From positions 1 to 64,000 of the forward strand of contig JAUNBP010000005.1 in NCBI GenBank assembly GCA_030526995.1: 64,000 nucleotides of DNA. The letters are read 5' to 3'. Shown in pieces: positions 25,970 through 34,329 of this stretch (positions are counted from its first letter, which is position 1; each line of letters opens with the position of its first letter). Under the pieces are notes generated by a model. That model had not been told where the DNA came from and made no database searches. It was given only the letters and a program-made list of their open reading frames with translations. Made by a program: the position numbers and the translations under genes. This DNA is from Clostridia bacterium (GTDB lineage Bacteria; Bacillota; Clostridia; Christensenellales; CAG-138).

Positions 25970-26563
25970 CTATGATCCCCATGTCATTTCAAATACCTCA
26001 ATACTGCCCAAAGGTACTCCGGTCACCGCAGCTACCGCCCTTTGCAAGTCCATCCTGACAGCGGGATCGGCTGCGCCCTCGGCTACGACTATCACGCCCC
26101 GCACCACGGGCTCTAACTCCGAGAGGATGATGGGCTCGGTGCCGCCCGAATTTGTCACGGTTGCAACCTCCGTTACCACCCGCCTATCCTCGTTGCGGGT
26201 TATTCCTGCCGAGGTCTCCGACTCCGAAACGCTCTCATCGGTCTGGTTTATCGTTGCGGTAACTATCTCGCCCCTCGTTTGATAGGTCACCATCACCTCC
26301 ACCTTGCCCGCTCCTCGAATCTGTGACAGAACCTCGATAAGCCTCTTTTCAAGCTCATCGTTTGCATAGATCTGTGCCGTGCTTTCGGCTGTCTTTTCAC
26401 CGTCCGGCTCCTCCCCTTGGCAGCTTATGCTTCCGCCGAGAAAGTAGAGCGCAAGCGCAAACGCCACCGCCCCGCCGTACACCCAAAGCGAAAACCGCTT
26501 GTCGGCCTTCATCCTTTTCAAAAACGCTTCCCAGCCCTTTTTCAAAGTAGATTCCTTCTGCAA
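25970..26563 (-). CDS. spoIIIAG: Stage III sporulation protein AG
   Basis: Ring-forming component of the SpoIIIA-SpoIIQ complex, 197 aa. One helix near residues 26-44 is followed by a ring-building domain with LEKRLIEVLSQIRGAGKVEV and the C-terminal VRGVIVVAEGAADPAVRM. It uses a TTG start (26563) behind a G-run (GGGGGG), two bases after the spoIIIAF stop. Confidence 0.95.
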   Translation of the reverse strand: MQKESTLKKGWEAFLKRMKADKRFSLWVYGGAVAFALALYFLGGSISCQGEEPDGEKTAESTAQIYANDELEKRLIEVLSQIRGAGKVEVMVTYQTRGEIVTATINQTDESVSESETSAGITRNEDRRVVTEVATVTNSGGTEPIILSELEPVVRGVIVVAEGAADPAVRMDLQRAVAAVTGVPLGSIEVFEMTWGS

Positions 26564-26564
26564 T

Positions 26565-26744
26565 TTATACCCCCCAATCGTTTATTAGAACCGCAATGTT
26601 GCTGACGATTGCCGCAAGATGCACAAAGCCCAAGCAGACCTTCGCCGTGTTTGAAATGCCGCCGTCGGGCAGGAGCTTACCAAGGATGCCCACCGCAACG
26701 CTCATCGTGACTATGATGAGGGAAATGTTTATCACCAACTTCAT
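26565..26744 (-). CDS. spoIIIAF: Minimal SpoIIIAF-like protein
   Basis: A 59-aa protein at the position of spoIIIAF. GGAGG lies 6 nt before ATG 26744, which overlaps the spoIIIAE stop (ATGA). It has only two membrane helices joined by KLLPDGGISNTAKV, equivalent to the MLLPxxxxxKYAKM segment at the SpoIIIAF N-terminus. The soluble ring-building domain of the usual about 200-aa protein is absent; no room remains before spoIIIAG for it. Longer reading in this frame upstream is only the shadow of spoIIIAE. Confidence 0.75.
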   Translation of the reverse strand: MKLVINISLIIVTMSVAVGILGKLLPDGGISNTAKVCLGFVHLAAIVSNIAVLINDWGV

Positions 26745-27904
26745 GTGCCGCCTCCGAGTCCGCTTACAAGTCCTACCGTTACTATGAACATCATCATTGC
26801 CGCAACTATGGAGCCGAGCAGCACCGAGAGCATATCGGCTATCACCGAGAGCGTTTTTGGGTATGCGCCGTCCATTATCGGGGCGCAGAGCGCTGCGGAC
26901 AGCCTCAGCACCAAGATGTTCACCGCAAGCAAAAGCAGGGGTCTTATGACCCAATACAGCCCCAGCATTATCCCCGTTATGCCGACTGCATTTTTTACCA
27001 GCACCATGCAGCCGTATGCCGTATCCATGGAGTCCGCAACGAGCCTGCCCACAAAGGGCAATGAGCTTGCCGCAAACTTGCCGGTCTTTAACAGCACGCT
27101 GTCCGAGGCGTTTGCCGCCATCCCCCGAACCGTTGTGAATATCAGATACAGCGCCGAGCAGCCCGTTACCGCCCACTTGCAGAGCCTGTTTATCAGCTTT
27201 CCAAAGCCCGCAAACCGCTCCTTGCCAAACAGCATATCCATTATCCCCACTATCCCGCCTATCATTGCAAGCGGCATTACCGCCTTTACGATGATTCCGA
27301 TTATCGAGCCCGAGAGCAGCGCCGACGCCGGTTGCATGACCGCTGCACTCCCGCCTGCGCCAAAGAGCAACAGCAGCGCCAAGAGCGTTGGCATCAGCAC
27401 CTCGATAAGCGAGCTAAGCCCCAAGAGCGTGCCCTTGCACTCCTCGATGAGCGTCCAAAGCTGCGCCGTACAAAAGCAGCCCACCGCCGCACAGAACACG
27501 GTCTGCGTCGTTGAAAACAGGCTGCTGCTGCCCTCAAGCCCCTTGGTTATGCCGCCGAAGATTGCAAAGCCCACATACGCCGACAGCAGCAGCAACGCCG
27601 AGGGCAAGAGCGAATAGAGCGAGCCGGTGAGCGCATTTAGCAGCCCATCCGTTTCAAAGGCAGCCTTATCTCCCTCCCAAACGAGCGAATCGAGGTAGGC
27701 GGAGGGCGGTACCCCGTCCCACAGCTCCCTTATCTGCTCGGGCTGCTGAAAAAACCACTCGTCCCAGTCCGAAACGTCCACCTGCTCCATAATCTCCGAT
27801 ACTCCCTCCTCTACCGTGATATCCTCCTCCTCCCCTACGGCATGGGCCGTGCCGCTCGGCACGAAAAGAACGAGCAGCAGCGCCGCCAACAAAACCGCCC
27901 TCAT
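26741..27904 (-). CDS. spoIIIAE: Stage III sporulation protein AE
   Basis: Polytopic channel candidate of the SpoIIIA complex, 387 aa. A signal-like start (MRAVLLAALLLVLFVPSG, ending at HA-V) precedes a soluble stretch and about eight helices; GITGIMLGLYWVIRPLLLLA and DMLFGKERFAGFGK match family blocks. I begin at ATG 27904, which overlaps the end of spoIIIAD, not at the much longer open frame upstream that runs through spoIIIAD and AC in another phase. Confidence 0.95.
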   Translation of the reverse strand: MRAVLLAALLLVLFVPSGTAHAVGEEEDITVEEGVSEIMEQVDVSDWDEWFFQQPEQIRELWDGVPPSAYLDSLVWEGDKAAFETDGLLNALTGSLYSLLPSALLLLSAYVGFAIFGGITKGLEGSSSLFSTTQTVFCAAVGCFCTAQLWTLIEECKGTLLGLSSLIEVLMPTLLALLLLFGAGGSAAVMQPASALLSGSIIGIIVKAVMPLAMIGGIVGIMDMLFGKERFAGFGKLINRLCKWAVTGCSALYLIFTTVRGMAANASDSVLLKTGKFAASSLPFVGRLVADSMDTAYGCMVLVKNAVGITGIMLGLYWVIRPLLLLAVNILVLRLSAALCAPIMDGAYPKTLSVIADMLSVLLGSIVAAMMMFIVTVGLVSGLGGGT

Positions 27905-28299
27905 GAGCCCAGCCTTGAAAGCAATTCCCCGCCCGCCTCTATAAGCCCCAACACGGCGGGGAGCGCACAGGTCATGATTAATATCCTGCCGCCAATCTCG
28001 AGCTTTGCGGCGATTGCGCTCTGCCCCGCATCCTTGCAAAGCGTCATCCCAAAGTGGCACAGATAGGCTATGCCCACGGTCTTTAGCATAATCGAAAGGT
28101 ACTCCGTAGCTATGCCGTACTTTTCCATGATGAGCCTTACGGCGTCGAACAGGCCCGTAAGCTCGTCGGCTATCATTATCAAGAGTATGCCGCCCGTGAC
28201 TATCGCAGAGATAGCGCCGTACTCCCTCCGCTCGCCCTGCAAAAACACGGTCAAAACGGTTCCTATCAGGGCTATCGTCAAAAGCGAAACTGCCTTCAT
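27901..28299 (-). CDS. spoIIIAD: Stage III sporulation protein AD
   Basis: Small membrane protein of 132 aa with four hydrophobic segments; EYGAISAIVTGGILLIMIAD and KTVGIAYLCHFGMTLCKDAG are strongly conserved family blocks. The end overlaps the spoIIIAE start. Confidence 0.96.
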   Translation of the reverse strand: MKAVSLLTIALIGTVLTVFLQGERREYGAISAIVTGGILLIMIADELTGLFDAVRLIMEKYGIATEYLSIMLKTVGIAYLCHFGMTLCKDAGQSAIAAKLEIGGRILIMTCALPAVLGLIEAGGELLSRLGS

Positions 28300-28308
28300 G
28301 CGCCCACC

Positions 28309-28506
28309 TCAATATAGTGAAAACACCGATCTTACGGTGTCCAAAAGCTCCGTCACCATGGAAAGCATCATGAGCGTGCCCGTGACCAAGCCCATTATCA
28401 CGGCAATCGTAGCCAACTCCTCCCGCCCGTTCTGCTTTAGAAGCGTTGCGATTATCGATGCAAGGATTCCCAGCCCTGCTATTTTGAACAGCATTGTGAC
28501 GTCCAT
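28309..28506 (-). CDS. spoIIIAC: Stage III sporulation protein AC
   Basis: A 65-aa two-helix membrane protein of normal family length: MLFKIAGLGILASIIATLLK, then GREELATIAVIMGLVTGTLM. It sits between spoIIIAB and spoIIIAD with tight spacing, as in Bacillus. Confidence 0.96.
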   Translation of the reverse strand: MDVTMLFKIAGLGILASIIATLLKQNGREELATIAVIMGLVTGTLMMLSMVTELLDTVRSVFSLY

Positions 28507-28514
28507 AGCCTCTC

Positions 28515-29003
28515 CTAAATAAGCAATATCGCAATCGCAGCCCCGCTTAAAACTCCGACCGCGCGGTACACCCGCCCCTTTTTGCAGCTCTCCTCGCTTG
28601 CAGCCTCATAAAGCTCCTCTATCGTGCGACATGCCCTGTCCGAAGCCTCCGAAAGCTGCCGCCCCTCCGCCGTTGCAAGCTCTGACAAAAAGCCTGCTAC
28701 CGCTGCTTCCGCCTCCTTGCAAAGCCCGAAATCGCCCACCCGCTCCCAAGCCTTTTTAGGAGTCAGCCCCTCCTTTAAGCCCTTAGCATACGCTCCGAAC
28801 ATCTCGCCGTATGTGCCCTCCCTCTGCTGTTCGATGAGCCCCGCTATCGGCTTTTTGGTCAGAATTGCCCCGTCTGCAAGCTGCCTTATCGAGGTTAGAA
28901 GCCTTCTCAAGCTCTCCGCCCTCTGCTTTAGCCTCGACGCACTCTGCAGCCCGCAGAGCGTGCAGGACAGAAAAGCTATCGCTATGGCTATGTATCTGTA
29001 CAT
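28515..29003 (-). CDS. spoIIIAB: Stage III sporulation protein AB
   Basis: A 162-aa protein with membrane helices at both ends (residues 4-18 and about 148-162) and a helical middle, resembling type II/IV secretion F-like proteins. GVLSGAAIAILLI ends it and GDFGLCKEAE is a conserved patch. It starts 16 bases inside spoIIIAA. Confidence 0.92.
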   Translation of the reverse strand: MYRYIAIAIAFLSCTLCGLQSASRLKQRAESLRRLLTSIRQLADGAILTKKPIAGLIEQQREGTYGEMFGAYAKGLKEGLTPKKAWERVGDFGLCKEAEAAVAGFLSELATAEGRQLSEASDRACRTIEELYEAASEESCKKGRVYRAVGVLSGAAIAILLI

Positions 29004-29923
29004 ACTTCGACCTCCCTGCCGTTCTCATCGGTTATGCCCGCTATCCTGCCCGTGCCCTTGAGCCTTACTACCCGCAAAAACACCTTCTCCTTTAAGAGCC
29101 GCTCCATAGGCTTGCGCTTTTTTATATCGGCTATGTCCGCCCCGTGCGCCGTGGCCAAGATGCTTATCCCGCAGGACTTTGCCGTAAGTACCGCCTCGAT
29201 GTCGGAGGGGAATTGCAGCTCGTCCGTGGCTATTAGCTGCGGGTTCATCGTGGCCGTCATCCGCCGCATCGCCTGCGCCTTCCTCATACCGCTCATAACG
29301 TCCGTTCGAGGACCCACATCGAACTGTGGGATGCCCCGCACGCAGCCCGCAAGCTCGAACCGCTCGTCTATCAGCGAAACCCGCTGCGGCGCTGTGCCGC
29401 TGCCGTGTGAAATCAGCCGCACAAGGTCCCTAAGCAGCGTTGTCTTGCCTGCGCCCGGCGGGGAGATTATGAGCGTTGACAGCAGTCCGCCCTCCGCATC
29501 TGTAAGCCTTGGAAGCAGCCCGCTTGCGCAGCCCCTTATCTCCCTGACCACCCTGAAATTGAAGGAGCTTACCTCCGAAAACCGCTCCATATGCCCGTCG
29601 TCCTGAACCGCCCTGCCGCAGATGCCCACCCTGATGCCCCCTTGCAGCGTTACAAAGCCGTTTTTCAGCTCATCCGTCCATGCGTATATCGAGTTTTCGC
29701 AAATTCTGAGCAGGAGCCGTTCGCTGTCCTCCTCCCCCAACATGCCCCTGCCGCCGTTGCCGTATATCAGCCTGTCGCCGTCGGGATAGACGAGCTGGAT
29801 TGGCAGGTTGCGCCTGAGCCTTATTTCAAGCAGGTTTTCGCCGTCCCCCACCCTTGCTATCGCCTCGCTCACCTTATCGGGTAAAAGCTCCAAAAGCGCA
29901 TTCAGCCAATCAGCCCTCATCAT
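28988..29923 (-). CDS. spoIIIAA: Stage III sporulation ATPase AA
   Basis: Cytoplasmic secretion-type ATPase energising the feeding channel, 311 aa. Walker A SPPGAGKTTLLRDLVRL near residue 155 and IATDELQFPSDIEAVL are visible; VGPRTDVMSG is typical. First gene of the eight-gene operon on the minus strand, with GGGAGG before its ATG. A weak sigma-E-like -10 (CATAGAGT, 29954-29947) lies upstream, but no convincing -35 was seen. Confidence 0.95.
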   Translation of the reverse strand: MMRADWLNALLELLPDKVSEAIARVGDGENLLEIRLRRNLPIQLVYPDGDRLIYGNGGRGMLGEEDSERLLLRICENSIYAWTDELKNGFVTLQGGIRVGICGRAVQDDGHMERFSEVSSFNFRVVREIRGCASGLLPRLTDAEGGLLSTLIISPPGAGKTTLLRDLVRLISHGSGTAPQRVSLIDERFELAGCVRGIPQFDVGPRTDVMSGMRKAQAMRRMTATMNPQLIATDELQFPSDIEAVLTAKSCGISILATAHGADIADIKKRKPMERLLKEKVFLRVVRLKGTGRIAGITDENGREVEVCTDT

Positions 29924-29965
29924 TGCTCGTCCTCCCGCTGTACTCTATGTGAAATGCAAAACAAA

Positions 29966-29984
29966 AAGACCGCAATTGGTCTTG
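29966..29984. promoter_or_regulatory. Small palindrome between spoIIIAA and queT
   Basis: AAGACC-GCAATT-GGTCTT, preceded by an A-run, sits in the divergent gap. It could be an operator or a weak terminator for antisense reading; no direct evidence. Confidence 0.3.
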
Positions 29985-30009
29985 CTATTTTTGGACGATA
30001 TTGTATAAT
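29982..30009 (+). promoter_or_regulatory. Promoter for queT, probably giving a leaderless mRNA
   Basis: TTGCTA (29982-29987), 16 nt, TATAAT (30004-30009), then GTTGCT and the ATG at 30016. The start site would coincide with the initiation codon; no Shine-Dalgarno sequence is present. Confidence 0.55.
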
Positions 30010-30015
30010 GTTGCT

Positions 30016-30519
30016 ATGGCAAGGCGAAATTTGACCTTTCTTATACAGGGAGCGGTGATAGCCGCCTTATATGTCGTTTTGACGTTCTTATCCAACGCCT
30101 TTGGGCTTGCAAGCGGCGTTATTCAGGTGCGCTTTTCGGAGGCGCTGACGATACTGCCGTTTTTCACGCCCGCTGCGATTGGGGGCTTGTTCATAGGCTG
30201 CTTTCTGTCCAACGTTCTCTCCGGCTGCGCCCTCTATGACGTGATATTCGGGAGCCTTGCAACGCTTATCGGAGCCTTTGGAACCTATTTGCTAAGGCGG
30301 TACAAGTGGCTTGCGCCGCTGCCGCCTATAGCTGCAAACACGCTTATCATTCCGTTTATCCTCAGCTATGTCTACGGTTTTTCGGGCGGCATCCCCTACT
30401 TTATGCTGACCGTGGGCATCGGCGAAGTCCTCTCCTGCGGGCTTTTGGGAATGCTGCTGCTGTTTGCCCTGCGCCCGCACGAAAAAATTATCTTTAACAC
30501 CCAAGGAGAATCGAAATGA
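30016..30519 (+). CDS. queT: QueT family transporter
   Basis: A 167-aa membrane protein with about six helices. IQGAVIAALYVVLTFL, VIQVRFSEALTILPFF and the LFIGCFLSNVLSG block are hallmarks of QueT, a predicted S-component for queuosine precursors working with ECF modules. The preQ1 riboswitch often found upstream is absent; the promoter abuts the ATG. Its stop overlaps the M23 lipoprotein start (ATGA). Confidence 0.88.
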   Translation: MARRNLTFLIQGAVIAALYVVLTFLSNAFGLASGVIQVRFSEALTILPFFTPAAIGGLFIGCFLSNVLSGCALYDVIFGSLATLIGAFGTYLLRRYKWLAPLPPIAANTLIIPFILSYVYGFSGGIPYFMLTVGIGEVLSCGLLGMLLLFALRPHEKIIFNTQGESK

Positions 30520-31625
30520 AACGCTTGATTATCTTCGTTCTAATCGCCGCACTTGCATTTGTGCTTGCGGGCTGCAACGGCTCTCAAATCTCCCAAGTTG
30601 CAACGGAGGCACCCGCTGCGGATACGCCTGCGCCTACCCCCGAGCCCACGCCCACCCCGCAGCCCCTGATTATAGATGCAGCAACGGGTACGCCCACCGC
30701 AACGCCGGTGCCCACGCCCACGCCGAATTGGTCGGAGCCCGCCAAGCAGGCCTTTTCGGATGCCTTGAACCTGAATTACGAAGAGTATGAGTCGTTCTTT
30801 ACCGAGGTGGATTTTACGCTCTATGCAACCGTAGTCGAAAACACCGAGCATTTTAAGAACTTGACAAGCGATATAAACACCTCCGTTCAAAGCGCAATGC
30901 AGGCAGCCGCCGACAGCGCAAGCGCCCTTGTCAGCGAGCCTACGTTCAACTTTGACGGCTTTGTGTGGCAGCAGGTTGCGGGCTTTGTCCGTGCCTACGG
31001 GCTTGACTCCAAGGAGATGATAGAAAAGCACCTCTCCCTCACCACGACCGACGATGGCACCTTCTCCGTAGCCATGCCGCTCTACGACGTTATAATTGAA
31101 AGCGATTCGGAAAGTCAGGTTCTCACCGCCAAGTTCACGCTCGCCTACCTTAACACCGTGTACGACGATGACGGGGTGGAAAAGGACTATGAGTCCTACC
31201 CCGTCCCCGAGGACTATCTTCTGACCGTGGCAAACCCGGTTCCGGGCAACCATATGAAGGACGGCTGGTATCAAAATCGCTCCAAGGCTACGAGAAAGCA
31301 CGTGGGCATGGATATAACCGGAAGGTACAAGACCCCGATTCTCTCCGTGACCGACGGCACCGTGGTCTATAGGGGCGGGGAGCATCCCACCTGCGGCTAC
31401 TATATTGTAATTGAGGACGAGTACGGCTACGAGTACCACTACTATCACTTTGCCGAGATGACAACCCTACAGGTCGGAGACTACGTGAAGCAGGGCGATA
31501 TTGTGGGGCTTATGGGCAAGACCGGCAACAGCGACGGCGTGCACCTGCACATTGCGATAATCGCCCCCGATTACAGCTACATAAATCCCTATGAGTTTTT
31601 TGAAAAGGCGGGGCTTACCGATTAG
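30516..31625 (+). CDS. M23 metallopeptidase lipoprotein
   Basis: A 369-aa exported lipoprotein: lipobox VLAGC near residue 19, then a long Thr/Pro linker (PTPEPTPTPQP and PVPTPTPN), a helical-strand middle domain of about 170 residues, and a C-terminal LytM/M23 endopeptidase. Both zinc motifs are present, KHVGMDI and HLHIAI, and YYHFAEMTTLQVGDYVKQG precedes the second. It probably cuts peptidoglycan cross-links at the cell surface. Translation is coupled to queT and the end overlaps the convergent EamA gene by 11 bases. Confidence 0.88.
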   Translation: MKRLIIFVLIAALAFVLAGCNGSQISQVATEAPAADTPAPTPEPTPTPQPLIIDAATGTPTATPVPTPTPNWSEPAKQAFSDALNLNYEEYESFFTEVDFTLYATVVENTEHFKNLTSDINTSVQSAMQAAADSASALVSEPTFNFDGFVWQQVAGFVRAYGLDSKEMIEKHLSLTTTDDGTFSVAMPLYDVIIESDSESQVLTAKFTLAYLNTVYDDDGVEKDYESYPVPEDYLLTVANPVPGNHMKDGWYQNRSKATRKHVGMDITGRYKTPILSVTDGTVVYRGGEHPTCGYYIVIEDEYGYEYHYYHFAEMTTLQVGDYVKQGDIVGLMGKTGNSDGVHLHIAIIAPDYSYINPYEFFEKAGLTD

Positions 31626-32544
31626 CCCTCTTGAGTCGGTTGAACGGGAGTTGGGACAGGACTACGGCTATGAACATGAGCCCGCAGCCCAATACCTCGT
31701 TGCCCGTCATGGTTTCGTTTAAGATAAGCCAGCCCGCAAGCGCAGCAAATACGGATTCCAAGCAAAATATCAGCGAGGATATTGCGGGATCCGTGTTTTT
31801 TTGTGCCACCGCCTCGAGCGTGAAGGCTATCGCACTTGAAAATACTCCGGTATATACTATCGGGAACCACATCGAAAGGATGTCTGCCCACACGACGGTT
31901 TCAAATATGAACATGCAGACGGCGGAGATTAGCCCGCAGACGAAAAGCTGTATCGTAGAAAACAGGAAGGTGTTGACACGGTTTGCGTACCTGTCCACAG
32001 CAAGGATGTAGAACGAATACGCCACCGCACAAACAAGCACGTACAGGTCGGGCAAGTCCACCGAAAAGCCCTCCTTGACGCAGAGCAGATACAGCCCTAT
32101 GACCGCAATCAGCACCGAAATCCAGATTTGAAGCGAGACCTTCTTTTTGAAAATCATCCCGAATATCGGAACGAGGATGACGTACAGCGTTGTGATAAAG
32201 CCCGCCTTGCCCACCGCCGTCGTTCCGTATATCGCCGTGTAGCTCGTTATCCCGTACTGTTGAAAGAAGGCGCCCAAAAACATTAAACTTCCGCAGATGA
32301 CCCCCGCCTTGACCGTTATCAGCCTGCCTTCCCTGTTTGCAATGCGCATAGCCTGCTCCGAGCCCTTCTTGGTAAACAAAAAGAAAATCGGAACCATAAA
32401 CGCAGCGCCCACAAAGCTGCGAACGGCATTGAAGGTAAAGGCGCCGAGCACGGAGGACACGGCACCCTGCGCCACAAAGGCGGTGCCCCATATTACGGCT
32501 GTGAGCAGCAGCATCAAGCTGCTTACGGTCTGCTTGCGTTTCAT
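31615..32544 (-). CDS. EamA/DMT-superfamily transporter
   Basis: Ten-helix DMT permease of 309 aa with two EamA domains (LLTAVIWGTAFVAQGAV near residue 10; AIAFTLEAVAQKNTDPAISS near 240). Substrate unknown. I start at ATG 32544 (MKRKQTVSS): the TACAAT -10 box ends 7 nt before it, so the longer in-frame TTG start at 32580 would lie in the promoter. It is divergent from the glycine riboswitch operon. Confidence 0.88.
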   Translation of the reverse strand: MKRKQTVSSLMLLLTAVIWGTAFVAQGAVSSVLGAFTFNAVRSFVGAAFMVPIFFLFTKKGSEQAMRIANREGRLITVKAGVICGSLMFLGAFFQQYGITSYTAIYGTTAVGKAGFITTLYVILVPIFGMIFKKKVSLQIWISVLIAVIGLYLLCVKEGFSVDLPDLYVLVCAVAYSFYILAVDRYANRVNTFLFSTIQLFVCGLISAVCMFIFETVVWADILSMWFPIVYTGVFSSAIAFTLEAVAQKNTDPAISSLIFCLESVFAALAGWLILNETMTGNEVLGCGLMFIAVVLSQLPFNRLKRANR

Positions 32545-32551
32545 GCCGCTT

Positions 32552-32580
32552 ATTGTAATCTTTACAAGCAAAAAAAGCAA
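32552..32580 (-). promoter_or_regulatory. Promoter for the second EamA gene, probably leaderless
   Basis: Minus strand TTGCTT (32580-32575), 17 nt, TACAAT (32557-32552), then AAGCGGC and the ATG. No ribosome site fits between. Confidence 0.5.
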
Positions 32581-32591
32581 CCGTATTTTTG

Positions 32592-32620
32592 TTGACAGCC
32601 AACTTTCCCGATGTTATAAT
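32592..32620 (+). promoter_or_regulatory. Consensus promoter for the glycine-cleavage operon
   Basis: Perfect TTGACA (32592-32597), 17 nt, perfect TATAAT (32615-32620); transcription would start near 32627, just before the riboswitch. Confidence 0.8.
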
Positions 32621-32635
32621 TTGGGTGAACTTAAT

Positions 32636-32787
32636 AGGTCGGATGATGAATTAGGGAGAGAATACCGCAAGGGTATCGCCGAAGGGGCAATTAAAAAACT
32701 CTCAGGCAAAAGGACCGAGTTCTGACGACGCTCTGGAAAGCACGCAAGTGCGCCGAAGGGGGAAATCTCTCAGGCTGATGCAACAGA
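32636..32787 (+). ncRNA. Tandem glycine riboswitch
   Basis: Two gcvT-type aptamers in series. The first has GGGAGAG, GCCGAAGGGGCAA and CTCTCAGGCAAAAGGACCGA; the second CTCTGGAAAGCAC, GCGCCGAAGGGGGAAAT and CTCTCAGGCTGATGCAACAG. These are the class-defining conserved blocks, and a short linker joins them as in the cooperative two-aptamer form. It precedes gcvT and a terminator, so it is predicted to turn the operon on when glycine is plentiful. Confidence 0.93.
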
Positions 32788-32829
32788 GGCGCAACAGATT
32801 TATTCTGTGCGCCTTAAAATATTTTTTGG
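32788..32829 (+). terminator. Expression-platform terminator of the glycine riboswitch
   Basis: GGCGC (32788-32792) and ACAG pair with CTGT and GCGCC (32805-32813) around an AT loop, followed by TTAAAATATTTTTT. Its 5' arm touches the 3' side of the second aptamer, the expected switch geometry for glycine-relieved termination. Confidence 0.8.
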
Positions 32830-32837
32830 AGGATTTT

Positions 32838-33935
32838 ATGGAAGAATTGACTACCCCGTTGTACTCCCGCCACGTGGATTTGGGCGGAAAAATCGTGCCT
32901 TTTGCAGGCTATCTCTTGCCCGTGCAGTACCCCTCGGGTCTCGTTAAAGAGCATCTTGCGGTTCGCAATCAAGCGGGCCTTTTCGATGTTTCGCACATGG
33001 GCGAAATTTTAATCAAGGGCGAGGACGCCTTTGCAAACGTTCAGGCCCTCGTCACCGTGGACGTTGCCGAGATGTATGACGGCAGCGTCAAGTACACCCC
33101 GATGTGCAACTGCGAGGGCGGCGTTGTGGACGATATTTTAGTCTACCGCATAAACGAAAAATGCTACTACCTCGTTGTCAACGCCTCGAACCGCCACAAG
33201 GACGTCGAATGGATTAAAAAGAACCTAAAGGGCGACGCCGCGATGGAGGATATCTCCGATTCCGTAGGTCAGATTGCCTTGCAGGGCCCTGCCTCTATCG
33301 AGATTATGAAGCGTTCCATCGATGACGACAAAAACCGTCCCAAAAAATACTACACCTTCACAACCGAGGGGAAAATTGCAAACCACCGCTGCCTTATCTC
33401 CCGCACCGGTTACACGGGCGAGCTGGGCTATGAGATTTACGCTGCAGCCGAGGATATAGGGGAAATTTGGGATCTTCTTTTGAAAAACGGCGAGGACTTG
33501 GGGCTTATTCCCTGTGGCTTGGGCGCACGCGACACGCTGAGGCTCGAGGCTGCCATGCCCTTATACGGGCATGAGCTGCTCGACGATATCACCCCGCTCG
33601 AGGCCTCGCTCGACTTCTTTGTAAAGCCCGACAGAAGCGACTTTTACGGGCGAGATGCCATGCTTAAAAAGGGCGTGAGCCGCAAGCGCGTGGGCTTGAA
33701 GGTAACGGGCAGGGGCATCATCAGGGAGCATTGCGACGTGTATTCGGGCGACAAGCTCGTGGGGCACGTGACCTCGGGCACGCTCTGTCCCTTTGTAAAC
33801 CAAGCCGTTGGCATGGCGCTTTTGGATATAGACTACACCGCCGACGGAACGGAACTCGAAGCGGACGTGCGGGGCAGACGGGTGCCAGTCACCGTCATTC
33901 CCCTGCCGTTTTATAAAAGACCGACTACAAAATAA
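32838..33935 (+). CDS. gcvT: Glycine cleavage system T protein
   Basis: Aminomethyltransferase that releases ammonia and passes the methylene group to tetrahydrofolate. The 365-aa protein has TPLYSRHVDLGGKIVPFAGY at the start, GLFDVSHMGE and SRTGYTGELGYEIY, and normal length. I begin at ATG 32838 after GGAGG rather than at an in-frame ATG inside the riboswitch. First gene of a seven-gene glycine operon. Confidence 0.97.
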   Translation: MEELTTPLYSRHVDLGGKIVPFAGYLLPVQYPSGLVKEHLAVRNQAGLFDVSHMGEILIKGEDAFANVQALVTVDVAEMYDGSVKYTPMCNCEGGVVDDILVYRINEKCYYLVVNASNRHKDVEWIKKNLKGDAAMEDISDSVGQIALQGPASIEIMKRSIDDDKNRPKKYYTFTTEGKIANHRCLISRTGYTGELGYEIYAAAEDIGEIWDLLLKNGEDLGLIPCGLGARDTLRLEAAMPLYGHELLDDITPLEASLDFFVKPDRSDFYGRDAMLKKGVSRKRVGLKVTGRGIIREHCDVYSGDKLVGHVTSGTLCPFVNQAVGMALLDIDYTADGTELEADVRGRRVPVTVIPLPFYKRPTTK

Positions 33936-33956
33936 AAAATAATTGGAGGAAATCTT

Positions 33957-34319
33957 ATGCTGTACTACGCAAAATCTCATGAATGGGTCTCCGTCGAAGC
34001 CGACGGAACCGCAACCATCGGTGTTTCCGAATATGCACAAAAGGAATTGGGCGACCTCGTCTTTGTCAACCTGCCCTTGGTGGGCGATTCGCTGGTTTCG
34101 GGTGAAGTCTTTGCCGACGTTGAATCGGTCAAGGCCGTCTCCGACGTCTACTCCCCCGCCACCGGTGAGGTTGTGGAGATTAACGAGGCCCTTTTGGACA
34201 ATCCTGCCCTTATCAACGAGTCCGCCTTGGAGGCGTGGTTTGTCAGGATTGAAAACGCCGTTATAGGCGACGATTTGATGACGCAGGAAGAATACGACGA
34301 GTATCTTTCCACGCTGTAA
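33957..34319 (+). CDS. gcvH: Glycine cleavage system H protein
   Basis: Lipoyl carrier protein of the glycine cleavage complex, 120 aa. The lipoylated Lys is K59 in DVESVKAVSDVYSP; HEWVSVEADGTATIG opens the fold. TTGGAGG precedes the ATG. Lipoylation is probably done by the ligase two genes downstream of gcvPB. Confidence 0.97.
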   Translation: MLYYAKSHEWVSVEADGTATIGVSEYAQKELGDLVFVNLPLVGDSLVSGEVFADVESVKAVSDVYSPATGEVVEINEALLDNPALINESALEAWFVRIENAVIGDDLMTQEEYDEYLSTL

Positions 34320-34329
34320 AGGAGCATCT

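Noticed and set aside
26741..28534. A 597-aa SpoIIIAE with a long N-terminal extension
   Set aside because: The extension reads through spoIIIAD and spoIIIAC out of phase; the true start is ATG 27904 with a signal-like N-terminus.
30540..31448. A 302-codon minus-strand frame under the M23 lipoprotein
   Set aside because: Low-complexity Gly/Arg stretches mirror the Thr/Pro linker codons; the plus-strand gene has full zinc motifs.
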